DNA of 13,567 bases from Planctomycetota bacterium (GTDB lineage Bacteria; Planctomycetota; Planctomycetia; Pirellulales; Pirellulaceae). Both the position numbers and the translations under genes were made by a program. The notes beneath the pieces were generated by a model, which was not told the DNA's origin, searched no databases, and worked only from the letters and a program-made list of their open reading frames with translations. The stretch covers positions 1-13,567 of the forward strand of contig JAHWKS010000040.1 in NCBI GenBank assembly GCA_019347795.1, written 5' to 3'. Each line of letters starts with the position of its first letter. Positions within the stretch are counted from its first letter, which is position 1. This document shows, one piece after another, positions 1-8,502 of this stretch.

Positions 1-1681
<1,681 letters not shown>

Positions 1682-1690
1682 GTTGAGTTT

Positions 1691-1696
1691 CCTCCT
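1691..1696 (-). promoter_or_regulatory. Ribosome binding site of groEL
   Basis: The minus strand reads AGGAGG followed by 9 nt and GTG GCG AAA. This strong Shine-Dalgarno decides the GTG at 1681 over the ATG at 1669, which would place the site 21 nt away. Confidence 0.8.
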
Positions 1697-1709
1697 GTTG
1701 CGGACGCCT

Positions 1710-1739
1710 GTCTGTGGAATTCAGGTCTGTGGAATTCAG
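1710..1739. repeat. Perfect 15-bp tandem duplication in the groEL leader
   Basis: GTCTGTGGAATTCAG occurs twice with no spacer (1710-1724 and 1725-1739). Each copy contains the palindrome GAATTC. The pair lies 14 nt upstream of the groEL Shine-Dalgarno, so it is probably transcribed as part of the 5' leader unless the promoter is unusually close. It could be a paired protein-binding site, part of a mobile or dispersed short repeat, or a chance duplication. Confidence 0.8.
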
Positions 1740-1891
1740 AGATCGCCCGGCCGACGCCGGCCCGGCGAGTAACATGCGGTTTTCGAATGTAAGTGCGACC
1801 GCCGTTCTGGCAGACCGCAGTGAATACGGCGCCTACAAAAAGCAAGGCCTGTGCCAAGAGCGCGAAGCGGCAGCGCCGGAGGGAGATAGTG

Positions 1892-1916
1892 CGGCGATTC
1901 CCTTAGAAAATCGCCG
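1892..1916. repeat. 8-N9-8 inverted repeat upstream of groEL
   Basis: CGGCGATT and AATCGCCG flank a 9-nt loop (1900-1908). The geometry recalls the CIRCE heat-shock operator (9-N9-9), but the sequence does not match the CIRCE consensus TTAGCACTC-N9-GAGTGCTAA. It lies about 210 nt upstream of the groEL start and about 120 nt downstream of the YkgJ-type gene stop. It may instead be a 3'-end hairpin of that gene, although no U-tract follows on the minus strand. Confidence 0.5.
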
Positions 1917-2037
1917 AACGTCCCTTGCTGGCGGGGTGACCACGGCCGAAGAGAAAGTCCATCGCCAAGGACGTGTCCCGACTCTCGCTCGTCGGCGGAC
2001 CAGAGAGCGTGTCAATATGGCAGGCTGATCCCGCCGG

Positions 2038-2871
2038 TCAGGCGGCCTTCCTGCGGCTGGGCATTTGAGCCCGGGGTGGCGAATGGGGATCGGTGCAGAT
2101 GCAGGGGCGAAACACGTCTTCCCTGCGGAGCCACAGCCGGGCCGCGTTGGGAACTTCCAGCGCCCGCAGCACGATGGAGCTGAGTTCGTAGAGATTGCCG
2201 TCCACGCCCGCTTCCACCAGCGCCCGCTGCAAACCTCCAGAGACGCCCATCGTCCATGTCTTGGCGTGCGGGTCGAAGGGGATGGCTTGCGTATTGGCCG
2301 CGCTTTCCGCGGCGATCTCGCATGCCTTCCGCGACATGGAAAAGGCGCCCGCACACGCCAGCGGCCGCGCCTGGTACACGCCGCACTTCCCTTCGTCGTC
2401 GAGGAAAGCGCAGTTGAGCCGCACCTGCCGCAACTGCTCGGCGGTCATGCGCCTGCGTGCTTCGGCATTCGACCGCAGCCGCTGGGCGACAGCCTCGAGC
2501 CGGGATTCCTCATAATTCGCCCGCAGGTAATCGGCGATCGCCAGTGCTTCTAGCGGCGTGACGTCAACCGCCACGGTGCGGCAGCATGCGTTGCAGCCGG
2601 GCGCACATTGATGGAGGACTTGCAGGGGCGACTGCGCCGTCTTGGCTTCGACGCGGGCCGCCGCGTCGTTCCGCAGCGCGCCGATGAGTCGCTCGGCGCC
2701 GCGCCCCCGGAGGATGGCTTTGATCGCCGCGCGCTGCTCGTGTGCGGCTTGATGAAAGAGCTTCGCGAGCAATCCGTCCTGCCGGAGAATCTGGACGAGG
2801 CGAAGCGGAGTCGGCGCAGCCGGCGTAAACGGAATAATCGGACTCACCGGCAACCTCGCAACAGGACGCAT
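2038..2871 (-). CDS. YkgJ-type cysteine-cluster protein (putative Zn/Fe-binding)
   Basis: A 277-residue protein of the YkgJ/CxxCxxCC family, whose members are annotated as zinc- or iron-chelating and mostly lack a defined role. The signature cluster is C-x3-C-x2-C-C at residues 89-97 (QCAPGCNACCRT), followed by C154 in LNCAFLDDEGKC (C163), then RPLACAGAF (C173) and C184. This is the family order: cysteine cluster, FL-x-G/E-x-C, RP-x-x-C. A further C-x-C pair (CIC, 257-259) lies near the C-terminus. Residues 1-80 are a non-conserved, helix-prone extension. The ATG at 2871 is preferred because AAGGGG lies 8 nt upstream; the frame stays open to 3039, but that stretch is low in protein-like character. 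It is on the same strand as groEL, but the 356-bp gap argues against a tight operon. No signal peptide is seen. Family assignment is good; function is unknown. Confidence 0.85.
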   Translation of the reverse strand: MRPVARLPVSPIIPFTPAAPTPLRLVQILRQDGLLAKLFHQAAHEQRAAIKAILRGRGAERLIGALRNDAAARVEAKTAQSPLQVLHQCAPGCNACCRTVAVDVTPLEALAIADYLRANYEESRLEAVAQRLRSNAEARRRMTAEQLRQVRLNCAFLDDEGKCGVYQARPLACAGAFSMSRKACEIAAESAANTQAIPFDPHAKTWTMGVSGGLQRALVEAGVDGNLYELSSIVLRALEVPNAARLWLRREDVFRPCICTDPHSPPRAQMPSRRKAA

Positions 2872-3305
2872 CGAACCCGCCCCTTGGATGTCTCTCGTAT
2901 CGAGCACCGCGCGCGAGCGCGTTGTGCAAAACCACGACAGCCCCGGCAACCTGCATAATCCGCAAGTCCGGTCTTTCGGCGACGCGCGGGAGAGGCGCGG
3001 TGCGCCGAGGAAATGGAACGGAGCAAGTATGCGGATCACACGCCTGAGTTTTGCGATTGAGTGGAGCGTTCCGATCGGGGAAGATTCTTTCCATGGCGAC
3101 GAATGAACTGGAGGGCGCCTGCCGGAGTGAGCGCGTCCGCGCCTGAGCGCCTGAGGGGGCGAACATTTCCGGTTGACCGACCGTAAGAATCGTTATAAAC
3201 TGCTGGCAAATATGGTGTTGCGCGTTCGGGAGGCAGGGAGCCTGAGACGCGGCGCCTTCTTTTTCGCGAATTCGCTTTTTTCCGCGCTGCCTGCGCGTCG
3301 CCGAT
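2872..3305. other. Divergent intergenic region between the YkgJ-type gene and secA
   Basis: This 434-bp gap holds no gene I can support. It contains the YkgJ-type ribosome site (AAGGGG, 2880-2885, read on minus), a short GCGCCTGA direct repeat near 3150, a possible secA promoter, and the palindrome GCGAATTCGC (3266-3275) followed by six T. A short open frame starting ATG at 3212 runs into secA in another frame. Confidence 0.55.
3173..3199 (+). promoter_or_regulatory. Possible sigma-70-type promoter for secA
   Basis: TTGACC (3173-3178) and TATAAA (3194-3199) are close to -35 and -10 consensus in otherwise GC-rich DNA. The spacer is 15 nt, shorter than the usual 16-18, which lowers confidence. 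It would give a leader of about 100 nt before the secA ATG. Confidence 0.4.
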
Positions 3306-6300
3306 ATGGAAACTCTGGAACGCATCTGGGAAAACACGGGCCTGTTCTTCAATTCCGTGCTGGGGGGCTTCGAACGCGGCGTGACCGCCATGTTCGGCTC
3401 CGCCAACGCCCGCACCGTCCGCAACCTGCAGAGCCGCGTGGACGCCATCCGTGAACTGGAGCCGCGGTTTGAGGCGATGAGCGAGGCCGAGTTGCGGGAG
3501 CAGACCGACATCTTCAAGAAGCGGCTGGCGGAGGGCGAGACGCTCGACGACCTGCTGGTGGAGGCCTTTGCCGCGGTCCGCGAGGCGGGCAAGCGGTTCC
3601 TCGACATGCGGCACTACGACGTGCAGATGATCGGCGGCATGGTCCTGCACAGCGGCGCCATCGCCGAGATGGTCACCGGCGAAGGGAAGACGCTGGTAGC
3701 GACCCTCCCCGCGTATCTCAACGCCCTCGAAGGGAAGGGCGTGCACGTGGTCACCGTCAATGACTACCTTGCCCGCCGCGACATGGAATGGATGGGCCCG
3801 CTTTACATGGGATTGGGGCTGACCGTCGGCGCCATTCAAAGCGACATGCCGGTGGGGGAGCGGCAAAAGGCGTACTCCTGCGACATCACCTACGGCACGA
3901 ACAACGAGTTCGGCTTCGACTACCTCCGCGACAACATGCGCCCCGCGGCGCGAAACGATAACCGCTTTCCCAAGCAGTACCAGCAGTCGCAGGGTCCGCT
4001 GCACTTCGCCATCGTGGACGAGGTGGACAACATCCTCATCGACGAGGCCCGCACGCCGCTGATTATCTCCGGCCCGGCGTTCGACAACCCGCAGAAATAC
4101 TCCGACGCCGATAAGATCGCCCGCGCGCTGAAGGAAGGCATCCACATTGAGGTCAAAGAAAAGGAGCACTCGGCCCACCTCACCGACGAGGGCGTGCGCG
4201 AGGCGGAGCGGCTGGCCGGGGTCGAGAGCTTTTACACGGCGGGGAACATGGACTGGCCCCACCTGATCGACAACTCGCTCAAGGCCCACTATCTCTACAA
4301 GCTCGACGTGAACTACGTGGTCGAGCAGGGGAAGGTCGTGATTATCGATGAGTTCACCGGCCGCAAGATGGAAGGCCGGCAGTGGAGCGACGGCCTGCAC
4401 CAGGCCGTGGAGGCGAAGGAAGGGGTCAAGATCAAGGAAGAGACGCAGACGCTGGCCACGATCACGCTGCAGAATTTCTTCAAGCTCTACGACAAGATCT
4501 GCGGCATGACCGGCACCGCCATGACCGAGGCCGGCGAGTTCTGGAAGATCTACAAGCTGGACGTGGTGGCCATCCCCACGAACCGCCCCATGCGGCGCCT
4601 GGAGCACTCCGACGTCATCTATCAGTCGGAGCGCGAGAAGTACAACGCCGTCGCCGAAGAGATCGAGCAGATGAACAAGTGGGACGTCGTGCTCCTCAAG
4701 AGCGGCGAGGAGGTCTGGGGGGACATCACCAAAGAGTCGGAAGACGAAGTGACGCTGGCCCTGCCCGAGAAGAAGGGCAAACGCACGTTCCCGCAGTCGC
4801 AGATCAAGGCCATCGAGCGGCAAGGCCGGCCGGTGCTGGTCGGCACCGTCTCGATCGAGAAGAGCGAGCGGCTCTCCAAGCTGCTCAACCAGCGCGGCAT
4901 CAAGCACGAGGTGCTCAACGCCAAGTATCACAAGCGCGAGGCCGAGATCGTCGCCCAGGCCGGCCGGCTGGGGGCGGTGACCATCGCCACGAACATGGCC
5001 GGCCGCGGAACGGACATCGTCCTGGGAGGCAACGCCGAAACGATGACCTGGGCCTTGCTTCAGGATAAGTACGCCACCCGGCTCGACGTTCCGCGGGAAG
5101 AGTGGGACGCCTTGGTCGAAGAGATCGAGACCCGCGAGAACATGAAGGAGCAGGGGGAGCAGGTCAAGCAGCTCGGCGGGCTACACGTGATCGGCACCGA
5201 GCGGCACGAGTCGCGGCGGATCGACCTGCAGCTCCGCGGCCGTTGCGGGCGCCAGGGGGACCCCGGCAGCAGTCGGTTCTTCCTCTCGCTGGAAGACGAC
5301 CTGATGCGGATCTTCATCGGCAAGGACTGGGTCCGCAACATCCTGCAGCGGCTGGGGATGCAGGAAGGCGAGTCGATCGAAAGCCGGCTGGTGACCCGCC
5401 GCATCGAGGCCGCGCAGAAGAAAGTCGAGGAGCGGAACTTCGAGATTCGCAAGAACCTCCTCGAATACGACGAGGTGATGGACTTCCAGCGGAAGAAGGT
5501 CTACGGCTATCGCCAGCAGATTCTCGACGGCGCCGACTGCAAGGCCCTGATCCTGGAGATGATCGCCGAGCAGGTCGAGACGGATGTGACCCGCTTCCTC
5601 AACCCGCTCTACGGCTGCGACACGTTCGCCAAGTGGGCGGCGGCGCAGGTTCACATGAGCCGGCCGCTGGAGGCCCGCATGTTCCGCGGGGCCGACATCA
5701 GCGACGCGGAGACCACCGTCCGCGACGAAGCCTTGCGCGAGGCCGAGTCGGACATCTTTGAGAAGATGGAGGAGAACCTCCCCAACGAAGAAGAGGCGAT
5801 GGACGAGTGGAACTGGGAGGCGATGGCCCGCTTCGCCAATGCCCGCTGGGGCACGAACTATCGCGATCGCGACTTGAAGAAGATCGGCCGGGATCAACTG
5901 GCCGAGACGCTATTGAACGACGCCGAGAAGTTCATCGAGAAGCAGGACCTGAGCGAAGGCGCCGAGTTCCTCCAGGAGGATTACGGCGTGCGGACCACGG
6001 TCGCCTGGGCCGAACTCAGGTACGGCGTGAAGGTCGACCTGGAGGAGGCCAAGAAGCTGGAGCCGCCGGAGCTCAAGCGGCGCATCGTGGACACGGCCCG
6101 GCAGGCGTACGAGGAGAAAGAGGCGGAGTACCCGATCATGGCGGGGATCTACCGCTTCAGCGTCCCCGGCGGCGGCGGACAGCGGCGGCTCGACCGCGAG
6201 AGCCTGATCGCCTGGGCCGCGGATCGCTTCCACTGCAGGCTGGACATCGAGGAGTTCAAGAACAAGCAGCGGGATGAGATTCGGGCGGCGCTGCTCAAGC

Positions 6301-7022
6301 ACAGCCGCGAGAACGTCAAGCAGGCCGGCGAAAAGCTCCGCGTGGTGCGCGAGAAGGTGGCCACGCTCTTCGACGGCGCCGAGCCGGGCCAGACGCTCGC
6401 CCAGACCGCCGCGGGGAACGGCTCGCTCACGTCGCTGGATGCGTGGCTGAAGACGAACTTCGAGGAAGACGCCCCCAGCGCCCAGGAGCTTTCCCCGCTG
6501 GCGGCCGAAGAAGTGGAGCGCCGCCTGTGCGACCTGGTCCACGAGCGGTTCCGCCCCGAGATGCGCCGCATGGAGCGGCAAGTGCTCTTGCAACTGGTGG
6601 ACACCGCCTGGAAGGACCACTTGCTGGCGATGGACCACCTTCGCAGCTCGATCGGCCTGGTCGGCTACGCGCAGCTCGACGCGAAGGTGGAGTTCAAGCG
6701 CGAGGGCATGAAGATGTTCGACGACATGTGGGGCTCCGTGGCCGACCGCGTCACGGAGCTGGTCTATCGCATGGAGCAGTTGGACGAGGGGTTTGTCAGC
6801 TCCACCTGGGTCGAGACGGCGGCCGTTCACGCGCAGGCGCCCGGCGCCAGCGAGATCGCCCAACAACAACAGGCCGGCATCGACGCCAGCCAAGGAGACG
6901 GCAAGCTCGAGCCGATCCGCAACCGCGGACAAAAAGTGGGCCGCAACGATCCCTGCTGGTGCGGCAGCGGGAAGAAGTACAAGAACTGCCACCTGCGCAA
7001 GGATAAGGAGCAGGCGGCGTAA
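3306..7022 (+). CDS. secA: Preprotein translocase ATPase SecA, enlarged form
   Basis: Motor that pushes preproteins through SecYEG using ATP. Domains in order: Walker A GEGKT (125-129); the DEAD-type box as DEVD (238-241) followed by [15 protein letters not shown]; the preprotein-crosslinking region from about 250; [19 protein letters not shown] (351-369); [17 protein letters not shown]2 [12 protein letters not shown] (510-521), [11 protein letters not shown] (561-571) and [17 protein letters not shown] (642-658); helical scaffold and wing (about 700-1160); a Q-rich linker; and a SEC-C zinc motif CWC-x8-CH (1217-1229). At 1238 residues it is far longer than E. coli SecA (901). The surplus lies in a beta-rich insert (459-505), an expanded helical wing (about 774-1090) and an N-terminal extension of about 28 residues. 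No Shine-Dalgarno is clear before 3306. M29 (3390), just before FGSANAR, matches the usual SecA N-terminus but also lacks one; the longer form is kept because [15 protein letters not shown] looks like an amphipathic helix. waaA follows after a palindrome. Confidence 0.97.
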   Translation: METLERIWENTGLFFNSVLGGFERGVTAMFGSANARTVRNLQSRVDAIRELEPRFEAMSEAELREQTDIFKKRLAEGETLDDLLVEAFAAVREAGKRFLDMRHYDVQMIGGMVLHSGAIAEMVTGEGKTLVATLPAYLNALEGKGVHVVTVNDYLARRDMEWMGPLYMGLGLTVGAIQSDMPVGERQKAYSCDITYGTNNEFGFDYLRDNMRPAARNDNRFPKQYQQSQGPLHFAIVDEVDNILIDEARTPLIISGPAFDNPQKYSDADKIARALKEGIHIEVKEKEHSAHLTDEGVREAERLAGVESFYTAGNMDWPHLIDNSLKAHYLYKLDVNYVVEQGKVVIIDEFTGRKMEGRQWSDGLHQAVEAKEGVKIKEETQTLATITLQNFFKLYDKICGMTGTAMTEAGEFWKIYKLDVVAIPTNRPMRRLEHSDVIYQSEREKYNAVAEEIEQMNKWDVVLLKSGEEVWGDITKESEDEVTLALPEKKGKRTFPQSQIKAIERQGRPVLVGTVSIEKSERLSKLLNQRGIKHEVLNAKYHKREAEIVAQAGRLGAVTIATNMAGRGTDIVLGGNAETMTWALLQDKYATRLDVPREEWDALVEEIETRENMKEQGEQVKQLGGLHVIGTERHESRRIDLQLRGRCGRQGDPGSSRFFLSLEDDLMRIFIGKDWVRNILQRLGMQEGESIESRLVTRRIEAAQKKVEERNFEIRKNLLEYDEVMDFQRKKVYGYRQQILDGADCKALILEMIAEQVETDVTRFLNPLYGCDTFAKWAAAQVHMSRPLEARMFRGADISDAETTVRDEALREAESDIFEKMEENLPNEEEAMDEWNWEAMARFANARWGTNYRDRDLKKIGRDQLAETLLNDAEKFIEKQDLSEGAEFLQEDYGVRTTVAWAELRYGVKVDLEEAKKLEPPELKRRIVDTARQAYEEKEAEYPIMAGIYRFSVPGGGGQRRLDRESLIAWAADRFHCRLDIEEFKNKQRDEIRAALLKHSRENVKQAGEKLRVVREKVATLFDGAEPGQTLAQTAAGNGSLTSLDAWLKTNFEEDAPSAQELSPLAAEEVERRLCDLVHERFRPEMRRMERQVLLQLVDTAWKDHLLAMDHLRSSIGLVGYAQLDAKVEFKREGMKMFDDMWGSVADRVTELVYRMEQLDEGFVSSTWVETAAVHAQAPGASEIAQQQQAGIDASQGDGKLEPIRNRGQKVGRNDPCWCGSGKKYKNCHLRKDKEQAA
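4680..4820 (+). other. Beta-rich insert inside SecA at the NBD2 entrance
   Basis: SecA residues 459-505 interrupt a junction that is short in ordinary SecA, between the EEIEQMNK helix and the strand [14 protein letters not shown]. In E. coli only a few residues (KERTAKGQ) join the same elements. The insert runs [14 protein letters not shown], then [10 protein letters not shown], then a lysine-rich turn, then [11 protein letters not shown]. This alternation (V-x-L-K-x-G ... G-x-I ... V-x-L ... P-x-S-x-I-x-x-I) is typical of a small Sm/SH3-like beta-barrel. The frame is intact and composition matches the flanks, so it is a real part of the protein. The barrel fold is inferred. Confidence 0.7.
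5625..6575 (+). repeat. About five diverged helical repeats in the SecA wing region
   Basis: Protein-level repeats of about 45-50 residues begin near residues 774 ([11 protein letters not shown]), 837 ([13 protein letters not shown]), 898 ([11 protein letters not shown]), 966 ([12 protein letters not shown]) and 1043 ([11 protein letters not shown]). Each shows an aromatic/Trp-Ala helix ending in an aromatic or equivalent, an acidic or Leu-containing linker, then E-x-x-x-x-x-L/I-x-x-x-A and a charged helix tail. Copies 2-4 align best; the first is the weakest. E. coli SecA seems to have one such element (LKNDFDLDLPIAEWLDK ... ETLRERI). Alignment was by eye. Confidence 0.55.
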
Positions 7023-7076
7023 GTTGGAGTGCACGCTTTAGCGTGTCTTCCCGCACGCTAAAGCGTGAACTCCAAC
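7023..7076. repeat. 54-bp palindromic element between secA and waaA
   Basis: Two 23-nt arms (7023-7045 and 7054-7076) are inverted copies with a single mismatch (G at 7031 opposite A at 7068), around an 8-nt loop (7046-7053). Each arm starts or ends with GTTGGAGT/ACTCCAAC and contains its own smaller palindrome, CACGCT-TT-AGCGTG. It begins at the base after the secA TAA and fills 54 of the 72 bp before waaA. It would form a very stable stem in the transcript. There is no 3' U-tract, so it is more likely a REP/MITE-like dispersed repeat or an mRNA-end stabiliser than a classical terminator. Confidence 0.9.
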
Positions 7077-7083
7077 GGGCGGA

Positions 7084-7088
7084 AAGGA
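7084..7088 (+). promoter_or_regulatory. Ribosome binding site of waaA
   Basis: AAGGA lies 6 nt before the GTG at 7095. It decides the start: an in-frame GTG at 7065 sits inside the palindrome, whose stem would bury it. Confidence 0.75.
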
Positions 7089-7094
7089 TTCCCC

Positions 7095-8402
7095 GTGGCG
7101 TATCTTCTGAACATCGTCTATCTCGCGATCATCCTGCTGCTCTCGCCGTGGCTGCTGTACAGCGCGGTGCGGAAGGGAAAATATCGCGAGGGGTGGCGCC
7201 AGAAGCTCCTCGGCCGGGCGCCGCGACGCGTCGGTGATCGTCCATGCATCTGGCTGCACGCGGTCAGCGTGGGCGAGGTGAATCTGTTGGCGCCGCTGGT
7301 GACGCGGATCGAGCGGCGATGGCCGGAATGGGAGATCGTCATCTCGACGACCACCAAGACCGGTTTCGACTTGGCGTCGAAGAAGTACGCGCCTCGCACC
7401 GTGTTCTACTGTCCGCTGGACTTCACCTGGTCGGTCGGCGCGGCGCTCGATCGCATACGGCCCGGTCTGCTGGTGCTGGCGGAGCTGGAGTTGTGGCCGA
7501 ACTTGATTGACGCGGCGCATCGCCGCGGAGTGAAGATCGCGGTCGTCAACGGCCGGCTGGGGGAGAAGAGCCGTCGCGGCTACGGACGCATTCGTCCGCT
7601 TGCGGCGAGGCTGTTGCAAAGGCTGGATCTCATCGCGGCCCAGAGCGAAGAGTCGGCGCGGCGATTTCGGGAACTGGGCGCGCCGCCGGAAGCAGTGCAC
7701 GTCACCGGCTCGCTGAAGTTCGACGGCGTTCGGTCGAATCGGGACAACCCGGTCACGCAGCGCCTGGCGACGCTCGCGGGGATCATCGGCGACGACGTTG
7801 TGTTTCTTGCTGGCAGCACGCAGGATCCGGAAGAGCGTTTGGCGATCGAATCGCATCGGCGGCTATCCCGTGAGTGGCCGCAGTTGCGGTTGATCCTCGT
7901 GCCGCGGCATCCGCATCGTTTCGACGAGACGGCCCGGATGCTTGATGCGGCGGGATCGCTATGGCAGCGGCGAAGCCGGCTGGAGATCGAGGGCGCCGAC
8001 CCTGCGGCTCGCATCCTGCTGGTGGACGCCGTGGGAGAGCTCGGCGCGTGGTGGGGAACGGCTCACATTGGTTTCGTCGGCGGGAGCCTCGGCGCCCGCG
8101 GCGGGCAGAACATGATCGAGCCGGCCGCTTACGGCGCCGCCATCTGCTTCGGACCCCGCACGCATAACTTCCGCGAGATCGTCCGTATGATGCTCGCCGC
8201 CGACGCCGCCGAAGTCGTGCGCGACGGGAAGGCGATGACGAACTTCGTCCGCCGCTGCCTGGAGCAACCCGATTACGCGACAAGGCTCGGACAAAACGCC
8301 GCCGAACTCGTGCTTCGCCAGCAAGGCGCCGCCGATCGCACGATCGAGCTTCTTGCGACGCTGATGCAGCGCGAAGCAAGCGAGAGCCGTCGCGCCGCCT
8401 GA
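7095..8402 (+). CDS. waaA: 3-deoxy-D-manno-octulosonic acid (Kdo) transferase, GT30
   Basis: Membrane-anchored inner-leaflet enzyme that transfers Kdo from CMP-Kdo to lipid IVA (lipid A precursor), starting the LPS core. The 435-residue length is normal for the family. Residues 4-25 form the single N-terminal membrane helix (LLNIVYLAIILLLSPWLLY). The GT-B halves follow: HAVSVGEV (55-62) with the glutamate matching the catalytic base known in Aquifex WaaA, ISTTTKTGFD, LAELELWPN (128-136), then GSTQDPEE (240-247), VPRHPHRF (269-276), FVGGSL (327-332), GGQNMIEPAAYG (336-347) and HNF (357-359). The number of Kdo units added cannot be read from sequence. It follows secA on the same strand and may be co-transcribed through the palindrome. 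The gene implies a lipid A-containing outer membrane. Older symbol kdtA. Confidence 0.96.
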   Translation: MAYLLNIVYLAIILLLSPWLLYSAVRKGKYREGWRQKLLGRAPRRVGDRPCIWLHAVSVGEVNLLAPLVTRIERRWPEWEIVISTTTKTGFDLASKKYAPRTVFYCPLDFTWSVGAALDRIRPGLLVLAELELWPNLIDAAHRRGVKIAVVNGRLGEKSRRGYGRIRPLAARLLQRLDLIAAQSEESARRFRELGAPPEAVHVTGSLKFDGVRSNRDNPVTQRLATLAGIIGDDVVFLAGSTQDPEERLAIESHRRLSREWPQLRLILVPRHPHRFDETARMLDAAGSLWQRRSRLEIEGADPAARILLVDAVGELGAWWGTAHIGFVGGSLGARGGQNMIEPAAYGAAICFGPRTHNFREIVRMMLAADAAEVVRDGKAMTNFVRRCLEQPDYATRLGQNAAELVLRQQGAADRTIELLATLMQREASESRRAA

Positions 8403-8409
8403 GCAGGCA

Positions 8410-8483
8410 GGGGTCGGGAGTCTTTTTCGGCCAATGCGGTTTGCAAGTGGTTGCCCTGTTGACCGAAAAAGACTCCCGACCCC
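8410..8483. repeat. Palindromic element between convergent genes
   Basis: The two 21-nt arms (8410-8430 and 8463-8483) are perfect inverted copies containing GGGTCGGGAGTCTTTTTCGG. Pairing extends 4 more bases with one mismatch (to 8434/8459). The loop is about 24 nt. It fills most of the 100-bp gap between waaA (+) and the methyltransferase gene (-). The stem has T5 or A5 inside its arms, so it could serve as a terminator for both genes, but the T-run is in the stem rather than after it. A REP-like or transposase-associated dispersed repeat is equally possible. Confidence 0.88.
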
Positions 8484-8502
8484 CTCGGGCTACCAGTTCG
8501 GT

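Larger units (their letters stand above)
1682..2037. other. Intergenic region between the YkgJ-type gene and groEL
   Basis: This 356-bp gap holds no convincing gene: the open frames crossing it lack a family match and run antisense to, or out of frame with, groEL. It contains the groEL ribosome site, the 15-bp tandem duplication and the 8-N9-8 inverted repeat. No good sigma-70-type promoter and no CIRCE consensus were found by eye. Confidence 0.6.

Noticed and set aside
2872..3039. Upstream extension of the YkgJ-type protein to 333 residues
   Set aside because: The extra 56 residues show no conservation-like features, and the internal ATG at 2871 has a good ribosome site.
3036..4931. 631-codon open frame on the minus strand opposite secA
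   Set aside because: Antisense to well-conserved SecA sequence, composition biased to L, V, H and D, no recognisable domain and no ribosome site.
5910..7034. 374-codon open frame on the minus strand opposite the secA 3' half
   Set aside because: Same antisense effect; leucine/alanine-rich with no family features.
7023..7076. Classical intrinsic terminator for secA
   Set aside because: The stem is strong but no T-run follows it; the next bases are GGGCGGAAAGG leading into the waaA ribosome site.
7065..7094. GTG start for waaA at 7065
   Set aside because: It lies inside the palindrome arm, lacks a ribosome site, and the GTG at 7095 has AAGGA at proper spacing and begins right at the membrane helix.
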